Shown one piece after another: positions 25,917-34,860 of a stretch of 64,000 bases of DNA. The notes beneath the pieces were generated by a model, which saw only the letters and a list, made by a program, of their open reading frames with translations, was not told where the DNA came from and did not search any database. The stretch is taken from the NCBI GenBank assembly GCA_964571195.1, contig CAZNAD010000008.1, positions 19,604-83,603 of the forward strand, written 5' to 3'. The stretch comes from PALSA-1006 sp964571195. Lineage in GTDB: Bacteria > Pseudomonadota > Gammaproteobacteria > Burkholderiales > Gallionellaceae. Position 1 is the first letter of the stretch. Each line of letters starts with the position of its first letter. A program made the translations under genes and the position numbers.

Positions 25917-26941
25917 AAAGTGCATTGATCACTGGGGTGACAGGTCAGGATGGTTCCTTCTTGGCCGAAATGTTGTTGGATAAAGGTTATCGGGTAGTTG
26001 GGTTGGCGCGGCGCGAGAGTTGGCATAAGCAGAATAGCGCGAGTCACCTGTCCGGGCGTATTGAGATAGTGTTTGGTGATATGTCGGAAGGTGTGGATAT
26101 CGCTTCGGCGATTCAGGAGGCTCGTCCTGATGAAATCTACAATCTGGCGTCACAGTCGCGTCCGGGGGAATCTTGGGTGCGAGCCTCGGAGACGTTGCTG
26201 ATCAACGGTCTGGGGGCGATTCGATTGTTCGAGGCGGTGCGGCACAACTGTCCTGCGTGCCGCGTGTACCATGCCTCCTCTTCGGAGATGTTCGGTCAGG
26301 CGGCAAGTTCGCCGCAAAACGAGCAGACGCCGTTCAACCCGGTGAATCCTTATGCGGCCGCCAAGGTGTATGCGCATCAGATGGCCAAGATTTATCGCGA
26401 GAGTTATGGATTGTATATTTCCACCGGTATTTTGTTCAATCACGAGAGTGAGCGTAGGCCGCATCACTTTTTGACGCAGAAGGTGGCCTATGGTGCTGCT
26501 TGTGCCGCACTGGGGATTGTGGATTCGCCAGATCTTAATGAAATGGGGCGACCTATTGTGCAGCACGGCAAGTTAGCTTTGGGCAACCTTGAGATTGCGC
26601 GGGATTGGGGGTACGCTGGTGACTTTGTGCGCGCGATGTGGTTGATGTTGCAACAAGATCGTCCGGATGATTTTGTGATCGGTACGGGCGAGCTGCATAC
26701 CTTGCGTGATCTGTGTGAGACGGCGTACCGTTGTGTGGGGAAAGATTGGCAGGAAAGTGTGGTGAGTGATGCTGCATTGGTGCGTCCGCTGGAGTCCGGG
26801 CAGACGCTGGCCAATCCAGCAAAAGCGCGCAAACAATTAGGTTGGGAGCCGACGGTCAGTTTTGACGAGATGGTGAAGAAGATGGTTGCGGCACAGGTGT
26901 TACGCCTGAAGAATGTGGCAGGTAGCTCGAGTCAAATTTAA
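25913..26941 (+). CDS. GDP-mannose 4,6-dehydratase-like SDR (Gmd paralogue)
   Basis: A 342-residue SDR beginning MKSALITGVTGQDGSFLAE, with the dehydratase residues S124, E125, Y147 and K151 in ASSSEMFG and YAAAK. It is Gmd-like, but shorter and clearly diverged from the standard gmd that follows. The usual RRSS(L/F)NT NADP loop is replaced by LARRESWHKQ. The ATG at 25913 overlaps the GT4 stop. It may be a dehydratase for another GDP-sugar, such as GDP-heptose, or a 4-reductase related to Rmd; retention of the Glu favours a dehydratase. Confidence 0.75.
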   Translation: MKSALITGVTGQDGSFLAEMLLDKGYRVVGLARRESWHKQNSASHLSGRIEIVFGDMSEGVDIASAIQEARPDEIYNLASQSRPGESWVRASETLLINGLGAIRLFEAVRHNCPACRVYHASSSEMFGQAASSPQNEQTPFNPVNPYAAAKVYAHQMAKIYRESYGLYISTGILFNHESERRPHHFLTQKVAYGAACAALGIVDSPDLNEMGRPIVQHGKLALGNLEIARDWGYAGDFVRAMWLMLQQDRPDDFVIGTGELHTLRDLCETAYRCVGKDWQESVVSDAALVRPLESGQTLANPAKARKQLGWEPTVSFDEMVKKMVAAQVLRLKNVAGSSSQI

Positions 26942-26963
26942 TTTTGTTTTTTAGCAAGGGGTA

Positions 26964-28052
26964 ATGATGAAAAAAGCGTTAATCACAGGAGTAACGGGGC
27001 AAGATGGAGCCTATTTGGCTGAACTGCTGCTAAGCAAGGGATATGAGGTCCACGGTATCAAACGCCGTTCTTCGTTGTTCAACACTGACCGCATTGATCA
27101 TCTCTACCAAGATCCTCATATCGATAATGCTAAATTTAAGTTGCATTATGGTGATTTGACGGATTCCACCAATCTGATTCGTATCATCCAGCAAGTGCAG
27201 CCGGACGAGATTTACAATCTTGCCGCGATGAGTCATGTGGCAGTCTCTTTTGAAACGCCTGAATATACCGCTAATGCGGATGGTATCGGTACGTTGCGAA
27301 TTTTAGAGGCGATTCGTATCTTGGGGTTGGAAAAGAAGACCCGCTTCTATCAGGCTTCCACTTCTGAGCTTTATGGCCTAGTGCAGGAGATTCCACAAAA
27401 AGAAACCACACCGTTTTACCCTCGTAGCCCGTATGCCGTCGCCAAGATGTATGCCTATTGGATTACGGTCAACTACCGCGAGGCTTATGGTATTTACGCG
27501 TGCAACGGCATTTTGTTTAACCATGAAAGTCCGATTCGTGGCGAGACTTTTGTGACGCGCAAGATTACCCGCGCGCTGGCGCGTATCAAGCTCAATTTGC
27601 AAGACTGTTTATACCTCGGCAACATGGATTCTTTGCGTGATTGGGGGCATGCTAAAGATTACGTTGAGATGCAATGGCTGATGCTGCAGCAGGATCAGCC
27701 GGAGGATTTCGTCATTGCTACCGGGGTGCAATACAGTGTGCGTGATTTTGTAAATATAGCAGCCAAAGAGCTGGGTATCGAGATGCGCTGGGAAGGAGTT
27801 GGCGTGGATGAGAAGGGTTACAACAACGCTACCGGCAAGTGCATCGTTCAGGTCGATCCGCGGTACTTCCGTCCTACCGAAGTGGAGACACTACTGGGCG
27901 ATCCAACCAAGGCCAAACAGAAATTAGGTTGGACACCTAGAACTACATTTCAGGAGCTGGTTGCCGAGATGGTGCTTGAGGATCTTAAGGCGGCAGAACG
28001 GGACGAATTGGTCAAAAAGCACGGTTTTGCAGCGTATGATTATCACGAGTAA
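26964..28052 (+). CDS. gmd: GDP-mannose 4,6-dehydratase
   Basis: A 362-residue Gmd with the NADP loop GVTGQDGAY and catalytic T133, E135, Y157 and K161 (ASTSELYG, YAVAK). The NADP-binding RRSSLFNTDRIDH and the NHESPIRGETFVTRK block are fully typical. It converts GDP-mannose to GDP-4-keto-6-deoxymannose, the substrate of the fcl gene 4 bases downstream. A second in-frame ATG directly follows the first. Confidence 0.95.
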   Translation: MMKKALITGVTGQDGAYLAELLLSKGYEVHGIKRRSSLFNTDRIDHLYQDPHIDNAKFKLHYGDLTDSTNLIRIIQQVQPDEIYNLAAMSHVAVSFETPEYTANADGIGTLRILEAIRILGLEKKTRFYQASTSELYGLVQEIPQKETTPFYPRSPYAVAKMYAYWITVNYREAYGIYACNGILFNHESPIRGETFVTRKITRALARIKLNLQDCLYLGNMDSLRDWGHAKDYVEMQWLMLQQDQPEDFVIATGVQYSVRDFVNIAAKELGIEMRWEGVGVDEKGYNNATGKCIVQVDPRYFRPTEVETLLGDPTKAKQKLGWTPRTTFQELVAEMVLEDLKAAERDELVKKHGFAAYDYHE

Positions 28053-28056
28053 ATAG

Positions 28057-28989
28057 ATGGACAAAGCCTCCAAAATTTTCATTGCGGGTCATCGTGGCAT
28101 GGTTGGCTCGGCCATAGTCCGTCGCCTGACTGCTGCGGGTTATAGTAATTTGCTGATGCGTACCCATGCGCAGGTTGATTTGACTAATCAAGCTGCAGTC
28201 ACGCAGTTTCTTGCACAAGAAAAACCGGATTATATTTTTTTGGCGGCGGCTAAGGTCGGTGGAATTCATGCTAATAACACCTATCGCGCGGAGTTCATCT
28301 ATCAAAATCTGATGATTGAATCGAATGTGGTGCATGCAGCATGGCTTGCCGGGGTGCAGCGTCTGCTGTTTCTGGGTTCTAGTTGTATTTATCCGCGGGA
28401 TTGTCCCCAGCCGATCAAAGAAGAATATCTGCTGACCGGTCCGCTGGAGCAAACGAACCAGCCTTATGCCATCGCTAAAATTGCCGGTATTAAACTATGC
28501 GAGAACTACAATCGTCAGTACGGTACGCAGTATGCTTCGGTCATGCCGACCAATTTGTATGGCCCAAATGACAATTACGATTTGAACAATAGCCATGTGT
28601 TGCCGGCGCTTATCCGCAAAGCGCATGAAGCCAAACTGCGCGGTGACGACAAATTGGTCGTATGGGGGTCCGGCAATCCGATGCGAGAGTTCTTGTATGT
28701 TGACGATATGGCGGATGCTTGTGTGTTTTTGATGGAGCGGGGCATCACCGAAGGGATATTTAACGTCGGCACGGGTGAGGATGTTACGATACGCGAGTTG
28801 GCCGAGACGGTGATGAGCGTAGTTGGTTTCAGGGGAAAGATAGTATTTGATGCCAGTAAGCCAGATGGCACCCCGCGTAAATTATTGAATGTTGATCGAC
28901 TAAAGGATTTGGGCTGGCAAGCGCGAACCTCCTTGCGCGATGGCGTGACCAAGTCTTACGCGGACTTTCTTTCGAAAGTGATCGCATAG
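28057..28989 (+). CDS. fcl: GDP-L-fucose synthase
   Basis: A 310-residue SDR with GHRGMVGSA, catalytic serine in LGSSCIYP (108-109) and Y137-x3-K141 in YAIAKIAG. Immediate succession to gmd is the classic GDP-L-fucose module. It is closer to textbook Fcl than the paralogue at 3186: it keeps KVGGIHANNTYRAEFIYQNL. The two genes share catalytic residue numbering, showing common origin. It is probably cotranscribed with the transferase that starts 2 bases after its stop. Confidence 0.92.
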   Translation: MDKASKIFIAGHRGMVGSAIVRRLTAAGYSNLLMRTHAQVDLTNQAAVTQFLAQEKPDYIFLAAAKVGGIHANNTYRAEFIYQNLMIESNVVHAAWLAGVQRLLFLGSSCIYPRDCPQPIKEEYLLTGPLEQTNQPYAIAKIAGIKLCENYNRQYGTQYASVMPTNLYGPNDNYDLNNSHVLPALIRKAHEAKLRGDDKLVVWGSGNPMREFLYVDDMADACVFLMERGITEGIFNVGTGEDVTIRELAETVMSVVGFRGKIVFDASKPDGTPRKLLNVDRLKDLGWQARTSLRDGVTKSYADFLSKVIA

Positions 28990-28991
28990 AT

Positions 28992-29735
28992 ATGCAGGAT
29001 CCCTTGGTGACGATCGCCGTCCCGTCCTTTAATCAAGGACGGTTCCTGGATGATGCACTGGCCTCTATTTTTGAGCAGGAACTGCCGGTCGAGGTGTTCG
29101 TACTTGATGGGGGATCATCGGACAATTCTGTGGATGTTATTCGCAGATGGGAGCATCGTTTAGCAGGATGGCGTAGTCGCGCGGACGAGGGGCAGGCGGC
29201 CGCCATCAATGAGGGGATCGCGCAAGGAAAAGCTCCATATGTGTGTTGGTTGAATAGTGATGATTGGTTTTTACCTGGGGGATTGGCCACGTTGATGGCC
29301 GAGTTGCAGGAGCGCAAAGATGTTCCTGTCGTTTACGGGCGGGTGTGGAATGTTGAGCAAGGAACCGGCATACGTAAGCCGATATGGGTAGAGCCGTTCA
29401 ATGAGCGTCGTTTGGCATTACGCTGTATTATCTCTCAGCCAGCAACACTGATTCGTCGTTCGACATGGGAAGCGGTCGGTGGCGTTGATGCTTCCTTGCA
29501 TATGGCCATGGATTATGATTTGTGGTGGCGAATCTTGAAGCAGGAGGGAAGTCCGTACTTTGTGGATAAGTTTGTGGCAGTGAATCGGGAGCACGAAGGC
29601 ACCAAGACAAAGACCCAGCGCCGTTTACATTATAGAGAGGCGATACAGGTGGTGCGCAAATATTACGGGCGAGTGCCGCTGAAATGGTGGCTGGCTCAAC
29701 CTTACGCAGTGTGGTTCAAGTCATTAGACGTTTAA
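28992..29735 (+). CDS. Glycosyltransferase, GT2 family
   Basis: A 247-residue GT-A transferase with the N-terminal VTIAVPSFNQGRFLDDALAS, the aspartates VLDGGSSDNS and the metal-binding acidic stretch in WLNSDDWF. A D-x-x-WW-type acceptor motif follows (MDYDLWWRIL). There are no membrane segments, so it is a cytoplasmic enzyme adding one sugar to a lipid-linked glycan. The donor is unknown; GDP-fucose from the preceding genes is one candidate. Confidence 0.83.
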   Translation: MQDPLVTIAVPSFNQGRFLDDALASIFEQELPVEVFVLDGGSSDNSVDVIRRWEHRLAGWRSRADEGQAAAINEGIAQGKAPYVCWLNSDDWFLPGGLATLMAELQERKDVPVVYGRVWNVEQGTGIRKPIWVEPFNERRLALRCIISQPATLIRRSTWEAVGGVDASLHMAMDYDLWWRILKQEGSPYFVDKFVAVNREHEGTKTKTQRRLHYREAIQVVRKYYGRVPLKWWLAQPYAVWFKSLDV

Positions 29736-29750
29736 TCAGAATGGAAACCC

Positions 29751-30860
29751 ATGCGAGTTTTGCATTTTTTCAAGACCTACTATCCAGATTCTCTAGGGGG
29801 TACGGAACAGGTAATATATCAGTTGTGCCGGGGAGGGGTACTTGAGGGGGTTGAGAGTACCGTTCTGTCGCTAACTCGGGAAAAGGTAGACCGCGTCATT
29901 CAACTGGATGGACATCAGGCACATAGGGCGAGGATGGATTTTGAGGTGGCATCGAACGCGTTCTCGATTTCTTCGTTCTGGCGCTTTGCGCAATTGGCAA
30001 AACAAGCGGATATTGTCCATTACCACTATCCATGGCCGTTCATGGATGTGGTGCATTTCGCGACTCGTGTTAATAAGCCGACGGTGGTGACATACCACTC
30101 CGATATCATTCGGCAAAAGACCCTTCTTAAACTCTATCGCCCGCTAAAGCGACTTTTCTTGAATAGCGTCGACCGCATCGTGGCGACGTCGCCTAACTAT
30201 TTGGATACCAGTGAGGTCTTGAAGCGTTATCGAGATAAGACCGTGGTTATCCCTATTGGTTTGGATAAGGGATCTTATCCTGAGCCGTCTGAGGCTTTAA
30301 TAGATCAGTGGCGCGCGAGAGTGGGGCAGCGCTTCTTTCTTTTTGTTGGCATGATCCGCTACTACAAGGGGTTGCATATATTGCTCGATGCAATGGTGGG
30401 TACAGACTATCCCGTGGTAATTGTGGGTTCCGGCCCCGTAGAGTCGGAACTTAAAGAACATGCTGAGCGACTGAACCTGAAGAATATTCATTTTCTCGGA
30501 GCTTTGCCCGATGAGGACAAGGTTGCTTTGTTGAAGCTATGTTATGCGGTGGCATTCCCCTCGCACCTGCGTTCCGAAGCGTTCGGAATCTCTCTGCTGG
30601 AAGGAGCCATGTTCGGCAAGCCGATGATTTCCAGCGAGATTGGGACTGGTACCAGCTATATCAATGTGAACGGCGAGACGGGTGTTGTTGTTCCGCCTGG
30701 AGATCCGAATGCCTTTCGCGATGCGATGCATTATCTTTGGGACAATCCAGATATTGCTGCGGAGATGGGATGTAAGGCAGAACAGCGCTACTGGGAGCTG
30801 TTCACGGCAAAACAGATGGCGGCGAGTTATGCGGCTTTATATCGGGAGTTGTTGGCCTGA
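29751..30860 (+). CDS. Glycosyltransferase, GT4 family
   Basis: A 369-residue GT-B transferase. The N-terminal part carries FFKTYYPDSLGGTEQVIYQL, and the C-terminal donor site has SEAFGISLLEGAMFGKPMIS with the two conserved glutamates. The GGTEQ start is common in mannosyl/rhamnosyl-type transferases of O-antigen clusters. It is the last gene of the + strand block and is followed immediately by a hairpin shared with the convergent operon. Confidence 0.85.
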   Translation: MRVLHFFKTYYPDSLGGTEQVIYQLCRGGVLEGVESTVLSLTREKVDRVIQLDGHQAHRARMDFEVASNAFSISSFWRFAQLAKQADIVHYHYPWPFMDVVHFATRVNKPTVVTYHSDIIRQKTLLKLYRPLKRLFLNSVDRIVATSPNYLDTSEVLKRYRDKTVVIPIGLDKGSYPEPSEALIDQWRARVGQRFFLFVGMIRYYKGLHILLDAMVGTDYPVVIVGSGPVESELKEHAERLNLKNIHFLGALPDEDKVALLKLCYAVAFPSHLRSEAFGISLLEGAMFGKPMISSEIGTGTSYINVNGETGVVVPPGDPNAFRDAMHYLWDNPDIAAEMGCKAEQRYWELFTAKQMAASYAALYRELLA

Positions 30861-30862
30861 TT

Positions 30863-30881
30863 TTCACTCTTTTTGAGTGAA
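30863..30881. terminator. Bidirectional hairpin between convergent operons
   Basis: A 7-base perfect stem (TTCACTC and GAGTGAA) with a TTTTT loop begins 3 bases after the GT4 stop and contains the last codons and stop of the convergent membrane-protein gene. It can form on either strand. The flanking T content is modest, so efficiency is uncertain. Confidence 0.5.
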
Positions 30882-32663
30882 TTGAGGCATGTTCAGTGAC
30901 AGCCGGTCCTTTAGTTCATAGAAGGTTGCGCCATTTACCTGAAATACGGCGTGGAACTTCTCTGGCTGTCCGCCGAAATAGGCCAACACCCTTGAGTCGC
31001 AGCGGGGGAACAGCAATACGTGACGGATATCCAGCTCGCTAATCTCGGTCAAGATACGCTCCATCGACATTGTCTGTCTGCCATAATCGAAACCACACGA
31101 AAACGGTGCATAGCGTTCGGCGAGATCAGGTATCTTGCTGATCTCTTGATACGGTGTCGCAATACGCGCCTTTGCGGGATGGAACTCAAAATACGCCAAC
31201 AGGCGGCTGTTGATTTCGGGGTCGCCGATCTGGTTTTTGGCGATGTTTGAGAGTCGCAGCAATTCGTCGTTATATTTCGAATCTGACAACATGAAAGCGA
31301 ATGCCGTGATGGTCAGCAAGACCAATATTCGTCTAACCGGCAGTACCTTAAATATACGAATGGAGAATATTTTTTTGCTGAGGCGGGCCAATTCGGCCCA
31401 GCCATAGGCCAGAGTCATTGCAAGAAGAGGGAAGACCACTGCGAGGTTTCGATAATCGTAAGGCACGAATGCTGCCCACAACAGAAAGAACGGTAAAACC
31501 ACCCCTAATGCCATATAACGTATTTCGCGGCGAAGCAATGACGCTGCACACAAGATCACCCAGAACCAACTCAATTTGTAAGTGATTCCTTTGAAGCCGA
31601 ATACGATGCTTTCGTACCAAGGCAAAGGCACTATATTGGAAAGCACGCCTAGATTAGATACATCTATCCCTGATTGGATGCGCCAATATTGGTACAAATA
31701 CCATGGTGCATAGCCGAGCGCGATGGCGACTCCAATTAGTAGCGATTGTTGGATATGTTCTCGCCACTCGCGCCCGTTACGGAAATAGATTAGCCAGAAC
31801 AGAGGAACTAACATGCCGAGAAACACTCCGGAATGTTTCATTAATCCGGTGCCGATAGTGATGCCAATTAGAACAAGAGCAAGGGTATGAAGATCTTTGC
31901 TGACCCGCGTGCTCGCGCCCAGTGCAAATATATATACGATGGAAAGGCTGAAGAATGCCAGTGGCAGCTCGGCGTAGCCGTTGACGGTACTTTCTGTCCC
32001 CCACAATCTGCGGATGAGCAGGAAGAAGATGATTGCAGACCAGAGTATTTTTTTTCGTTCGGTTGGCAATAGCCAGGCCATACGTGCGAAGATCGCCAGC
32101 GTGAACAGCGGGTAGAAACTGATGGCAATTTTGGCGAATAATTCGATACGACTATCTGCAATGAACTGATAGGTGAGTGAATATAGAGTGGGTAATAATT
32201 GTGGATACCAAGAAATATTTATGGGGATAATGTTGTTATACCAAGCAATCGCTAGCGTATTCCAGCCGATGACGGCATCTCCTTGCGTGAAAACGGTGCC
32301 GAACTGATTCAATACCTGTCCTGTACAGATCAACACCAACAGGGCGAAGGCCACATTTGTAAGATCAAGATCGAAACCGATACGGATGGTAGGGCCGGTT
32401 TGCAATTGATTGGATTCGGTTGGCTTGCGCCAACGCAAGGAAAGGAGGGCAATCATTTCGGCGGCAAAAATGAAAATCACTGCCTGCTGTGTGTATAACT
32501 CTGCCAGTACCAGCGCATAGACCAGAAAAAAATTAATCGTCGCACTCAGCGGAACCGCCAATAATGCCTTGTCAATCGGCGTGAGCGTGGTGGTGCGGTA
32601 GAGCAGCAAATAGCCGGGGATAAACCAGATCTGGGCCAGTGAGACCAAGCCAAGGAGCGCCAT
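30864..32663 (-). CDS. Polytopic membrane protein, possible GT-C-type periplasmic glycosyltransferase
   Basis: A 599-residue protein with about 11 to 12 hydrophobic helices and a soluble C-terminal segment of about 110 residues. The acidic residue in TQGDAVIGWNTLAIAWY, in the loop after an early helix, resembles the first-loop acid of GT-C enzymes such as ArnT. No motif is decisive. It closes an operon that begins with a polyprenyl-phosphate glycosyltransferase and a small SMR-like protein. That is the trio expected for periplasmic sugar transfer from a lipid carrier. Confidence 0.55.
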   Translation of the reverse strand: MALLGLVSLAQIWFIPGYLLLYRTTTLTPIDKALLAVPLSATINFFLVYALVLAELYTQQAVIFIFAAEMIALLSLRWRKPTESNQLQTGPTIRIGFDLDLTNVAFALLVLICTGQVLNQFGTVFTQGDAVIGWNTLAIAWYNNIIPINISWYPQLLPTLYSLTYQFIADSRIELFAKIAISFYPLFTLAIFARMAWLLPTERKKILWSAIIFFLLIRRLWGTESTVNGYAELPLAFFSLSIVYIFALGASTRVSKDLHTLALVLIGITIGTGLMKHSGVFLGMLVPLFWLIYFRNGREWREHIQQSLLIGVAIALGYAPWYLYQYWRIQSGIDVSNLGVLSNIVPLPWYESIVFGFKGITYKLSWFWVILCAASLLRREIRYMALGVVLPFFLLWAAFVPYDYRNLAVVFPLLAMTLAYGWAELARLSKKIFSIRIFKVLPVRRILVLLTITAFAFMLSDSKYNDELLRLSNIAKNQIGDPEINSRLLAYFEFHPAKARIATPYQEISKIPDLAERYAPFSCGFDYGRQTMSMERILTEISELDIRHVLLFPRCDSRVLAYFGGQPEKFHAVFQVNGATFYELKDRLSLNMPQFTQKE

Positions 32664-32691
32664 GATAGTCCTTAATTAAGTGCTTCGAGCG

Positions 32692-33474
32692 TTAAATAGA
32701 AGGAAACTTGAAGGCCGACAGCTTAGCAACCATCTGCTCCCAAGTGAAGAATCTCCTAGCTTCGTAATAGAGTACACCTGCGTGTGGACGCTGGTGGATG
32801 CGCTCAAGAGAAACGGGCTGTAATACCTGTTCCCCTCGTGCCAGATAATGCAACAGTACGAACGGAAACAGGCCCAGCCAGGCTTTTGCCTGGGATGGAT
32901 AGCTCAGACAATAGCCCAAGAAGCGCAGGCGATCTCGCCAGGCGATGGATGTCCTTTCCGGTTTGCCATTCGACGATAGCGGATTGAGCACTTTAAAAAA
33001 CTGTCCGATGCATTTGTGACCGTTATACAGCGAGAACTGACGTACCTGCCCCAGTAGGCCGCGTTCTTGTACGACAAGCACCACGATGGCATGAAGCGCA
33101 TCATGGTCGTGATGTCCGCCCTCCCAAGCCGGGACGGATATCGTGGTTACATTTGGAAAACTATCCAGCCAAGTATCGATCCAGCTTGCAGCCGCATCCA
33201 GCTGCTCATGCAGGTGTCCATCCGCGATAGACAGAGCCTGTCCTGCAAATGACACGTCTAGCTCCCTGACATCGAGTTTTTGCAACACGGCTAAAGATTC
33301 CTGGTTGCGACGTACAGGTGAGACGCCACCGAAGCCGCCATCAGTTAGATAAGCGCAGCAAACGCGATGTCCCTGCTGCCGTTCATCTATGATCTTTTGA
33401 AACACGCCGAATTCGTCGTCCTGATGCGCGAAAAAAAACAGGGCTGTCGGAAGATGAGCAGAGGTGGTCGGCAT
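32692..33474 (-). CDS. PIG-L/LmbE-family de-N-acetylase
   Basis: A 260-residue protein with the zinc-site motif AHQDDE (16-21) and the second metal block HHDHD (121-125), which define the PIG-L deacetylase family. Such enzymes remove acetyl groups from GlcNAc-containing lipids or small molecules. It lies between the GNAT gene (6 bases upstream) and the polytopic protein gene, so it may expose an amine that the acyltransferase then modifies. That order of events is inference. Confidence 0.85.
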   Translation of the reverse strand: MPTTSAHLPTALFFFAHQDDEFGVFQKIIDERQQGHRVCCAYLTDGGFGGVSPVRRNQESLAVLQKLDVRELDVSFAGQALSIADGHLHEQLDAAASWIDTWLDSFPNVTTISVPAWEGGHHDHDALHAIVVLVVQERGLLGQVRQFSLYNGHKCIGQFFKVLNPLSSNGKPERTSIAWRDRLRFLGYCLSYPSQAKAWLGLFPFVLLHYLARGEQVLQPVSLERIHQRPHAGVLYYEARRFFTWEQMVAKLSAFKFPSI

Positions 33475-33480
33475 ACTTGG

Positions 33481-34554
33481 TCAGAAGTAATCGAGATCGG
33501 CGAGTGTGAGATGGAAAGAGCCATCCGTCTCCAGTGTTTTGCCCTCGGTACCGCACACCCGAATGAAGATCGGTGTGGTATGTGGCAGCAAACGTTCTGG
33601 AATGGGGATGAGCGGAAATCCAACAGCAGTCCGCGCTACCTCGCTGCCGGGATTGATCATCGTAAACAAGGCGTCAGCACCCATCGCTGCAGCTTGGCGA
33701 ATGAGCCACAGCCGCAGGGCGATGCGAGCAAGGAGCGGTATGTCGACATCAAGCAAAACGTCCATTAGAACCGAATGCACCATGCCGTCCAGCTCGACTT
33801 TGCGGGTGACGACGTAACCCATGAACTTTCCTTTGTGCGTCACTCGATATACGGTGGCAGGCCATTGTGGCGCATCGGTAAAGCGCCACTTCAGGAATGT
33901 GCTGGTGCGGGCCAGATGTGGCCCCCCCCGGTGCAGACATTTCGCGCTTAGTGTCGAGAGCTCGTCCTCGCCGATAGGAGCGTGCGCAACATCAAGGCGG
34001 ACAAGCGTGCTGGCGATGAGGGACAACAGCGTCAAAAGTCCGCGCCAAGGAGCCGTCAATGTATCGAGCAATCCTATTCTGCGCCCGATGCGTGAGGCGA
34101 GTGGTCCGGCGAGGCGCAACGGAAATCCATATGCGCTCAGCGAGAATGGACGCGGGAAGCGGAGCAGTTTGCTGTATAGCGGAAAGGTCTTTTCATTGGA
34201 AGTGTGATAGATCAGGTCGAAGCCCGTGGCATCACCAGTTGCTTTGGTGATCTGGATGAAATTACCCGGGGTCGTGCGATGTTCGCGATCAATCAGCAGA
34301 TCCATGACCGAAGCTGTGGCGAGCATTCTGGTCGCAGTGCACAACGGGCGTGGCTGTACCAGTGCCCGACCGACCACCTTGCCTGCCACATCCAGACAGA
34401 TATAAGTGGATGCACCGAAAGGGGAGGTGAGATGTTTCCATCGGATATGGGCGGCATCGGTGGTGGATGCCGATGTGCCGTATTCCGATTGCGACAGTGT
34501 CAAAAAACCGGGCAGATCCTTTTCCGAAAATGTTCTGACGGATAGCTGGGCCAT
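33481..34554 (-). CDS. GNAT-fold acyltransferase
   Basis: A 357-residue protein with an N-terminal GNAT-like half (VRTFSEKDLPGFLTLSQSEYG start, ICLDVAGKVVGRALVQPR strand) and a second similar half ending near DALFTMINPGSEVA. It looks like a double GNAT or FemAB-like fold. Together with the acyl carrier protein gene 56 bases upstream, it could transfer an ACP-bound acyl group to an amino sugar. I see no residue pattern that fixes donor or acceptor. Confidence 0.6.
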   Translation of the reverse strand: MAQLSVRTFSEKDLPGFLTLSQSEYGTSASTTDAAHIRWKHLTSPFGASTYICLDVAGKVVGRALVQPRPLCTATRMLATASVMDLLIDREHRTTPGNFIQITKATGDATGFDLIYHTSNEKTFPLYSKLLRFPRPFSLSAYGFPLRLAGPLASRIGRRIGLLDTLTAPWRGLLTLLSLIASTLVRLDVAHAPIGEDELSTLSAKCLHRGGPHLARTSTFLKWRFTDAPQWPATVYRVTHKGKFMGYVVTRKVELDGMVHSVLMDVLLDVDIPLLARIALRLWLIRQAAAMGADALFTMINPGSEVARTAVGFPLIPIPERLLPHTTPIFIRVCGTEGKTLETDGSFHLTLADLDYF

Positions 34555-34610
34555 CGTTCAATGCCTGTCGGGGAAAAGACGGCGGCATAATGCCGCACGA
34601 AGTTCGGTGC

Positions 34611-34856
34611 TCAAACCAAGCCGTGCTGTTTCAGCGTAGCTAGAATCTTTGGAATAGAGTCAGCTTCCGCCATTTCGGTGATATTCGCGATCTTGCCGCT
34701 GAAGCATTTGTCCAGTGCGACCAGGATGCTGAGTTGGCCGAGCGAGTCCCAAGTCGCCACATCTTCGGCGCGCGTGTTTTCACTCAGTGAGCCCGGCTTC
34801 ATTTCGAGAGCTTTTTCGATGACGGAGATGACTTCAGACTTTGATACGGTGGACAT
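34611..34856 (-). CDS. Acyl carrier protein
   Basis: An 81-residue four-helix protein whose phosphopantetheine attachment site is Ser38 in TWDSLGQLSI. It differs from housekeeping AcpP: the site is DSLGQ rather than DSLD, and the surface is less acidic. It is therefore probably a dedicated carrier. It starts 4 bases after the methyltransferase gene's stop and is embedded in an operon with a ketosynthase, ketoreductase and acyltransferase. Confidence 0.88.
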   Translation of the reverse strand: MSTVSKSEVISVIEKALEMKPGSLSENTRAEDVATWDSLGQLSILVALDKCFSGKIANITEMAEADSIPKILATLKQHGLV

Positions 34857-34860
34857 GAGA

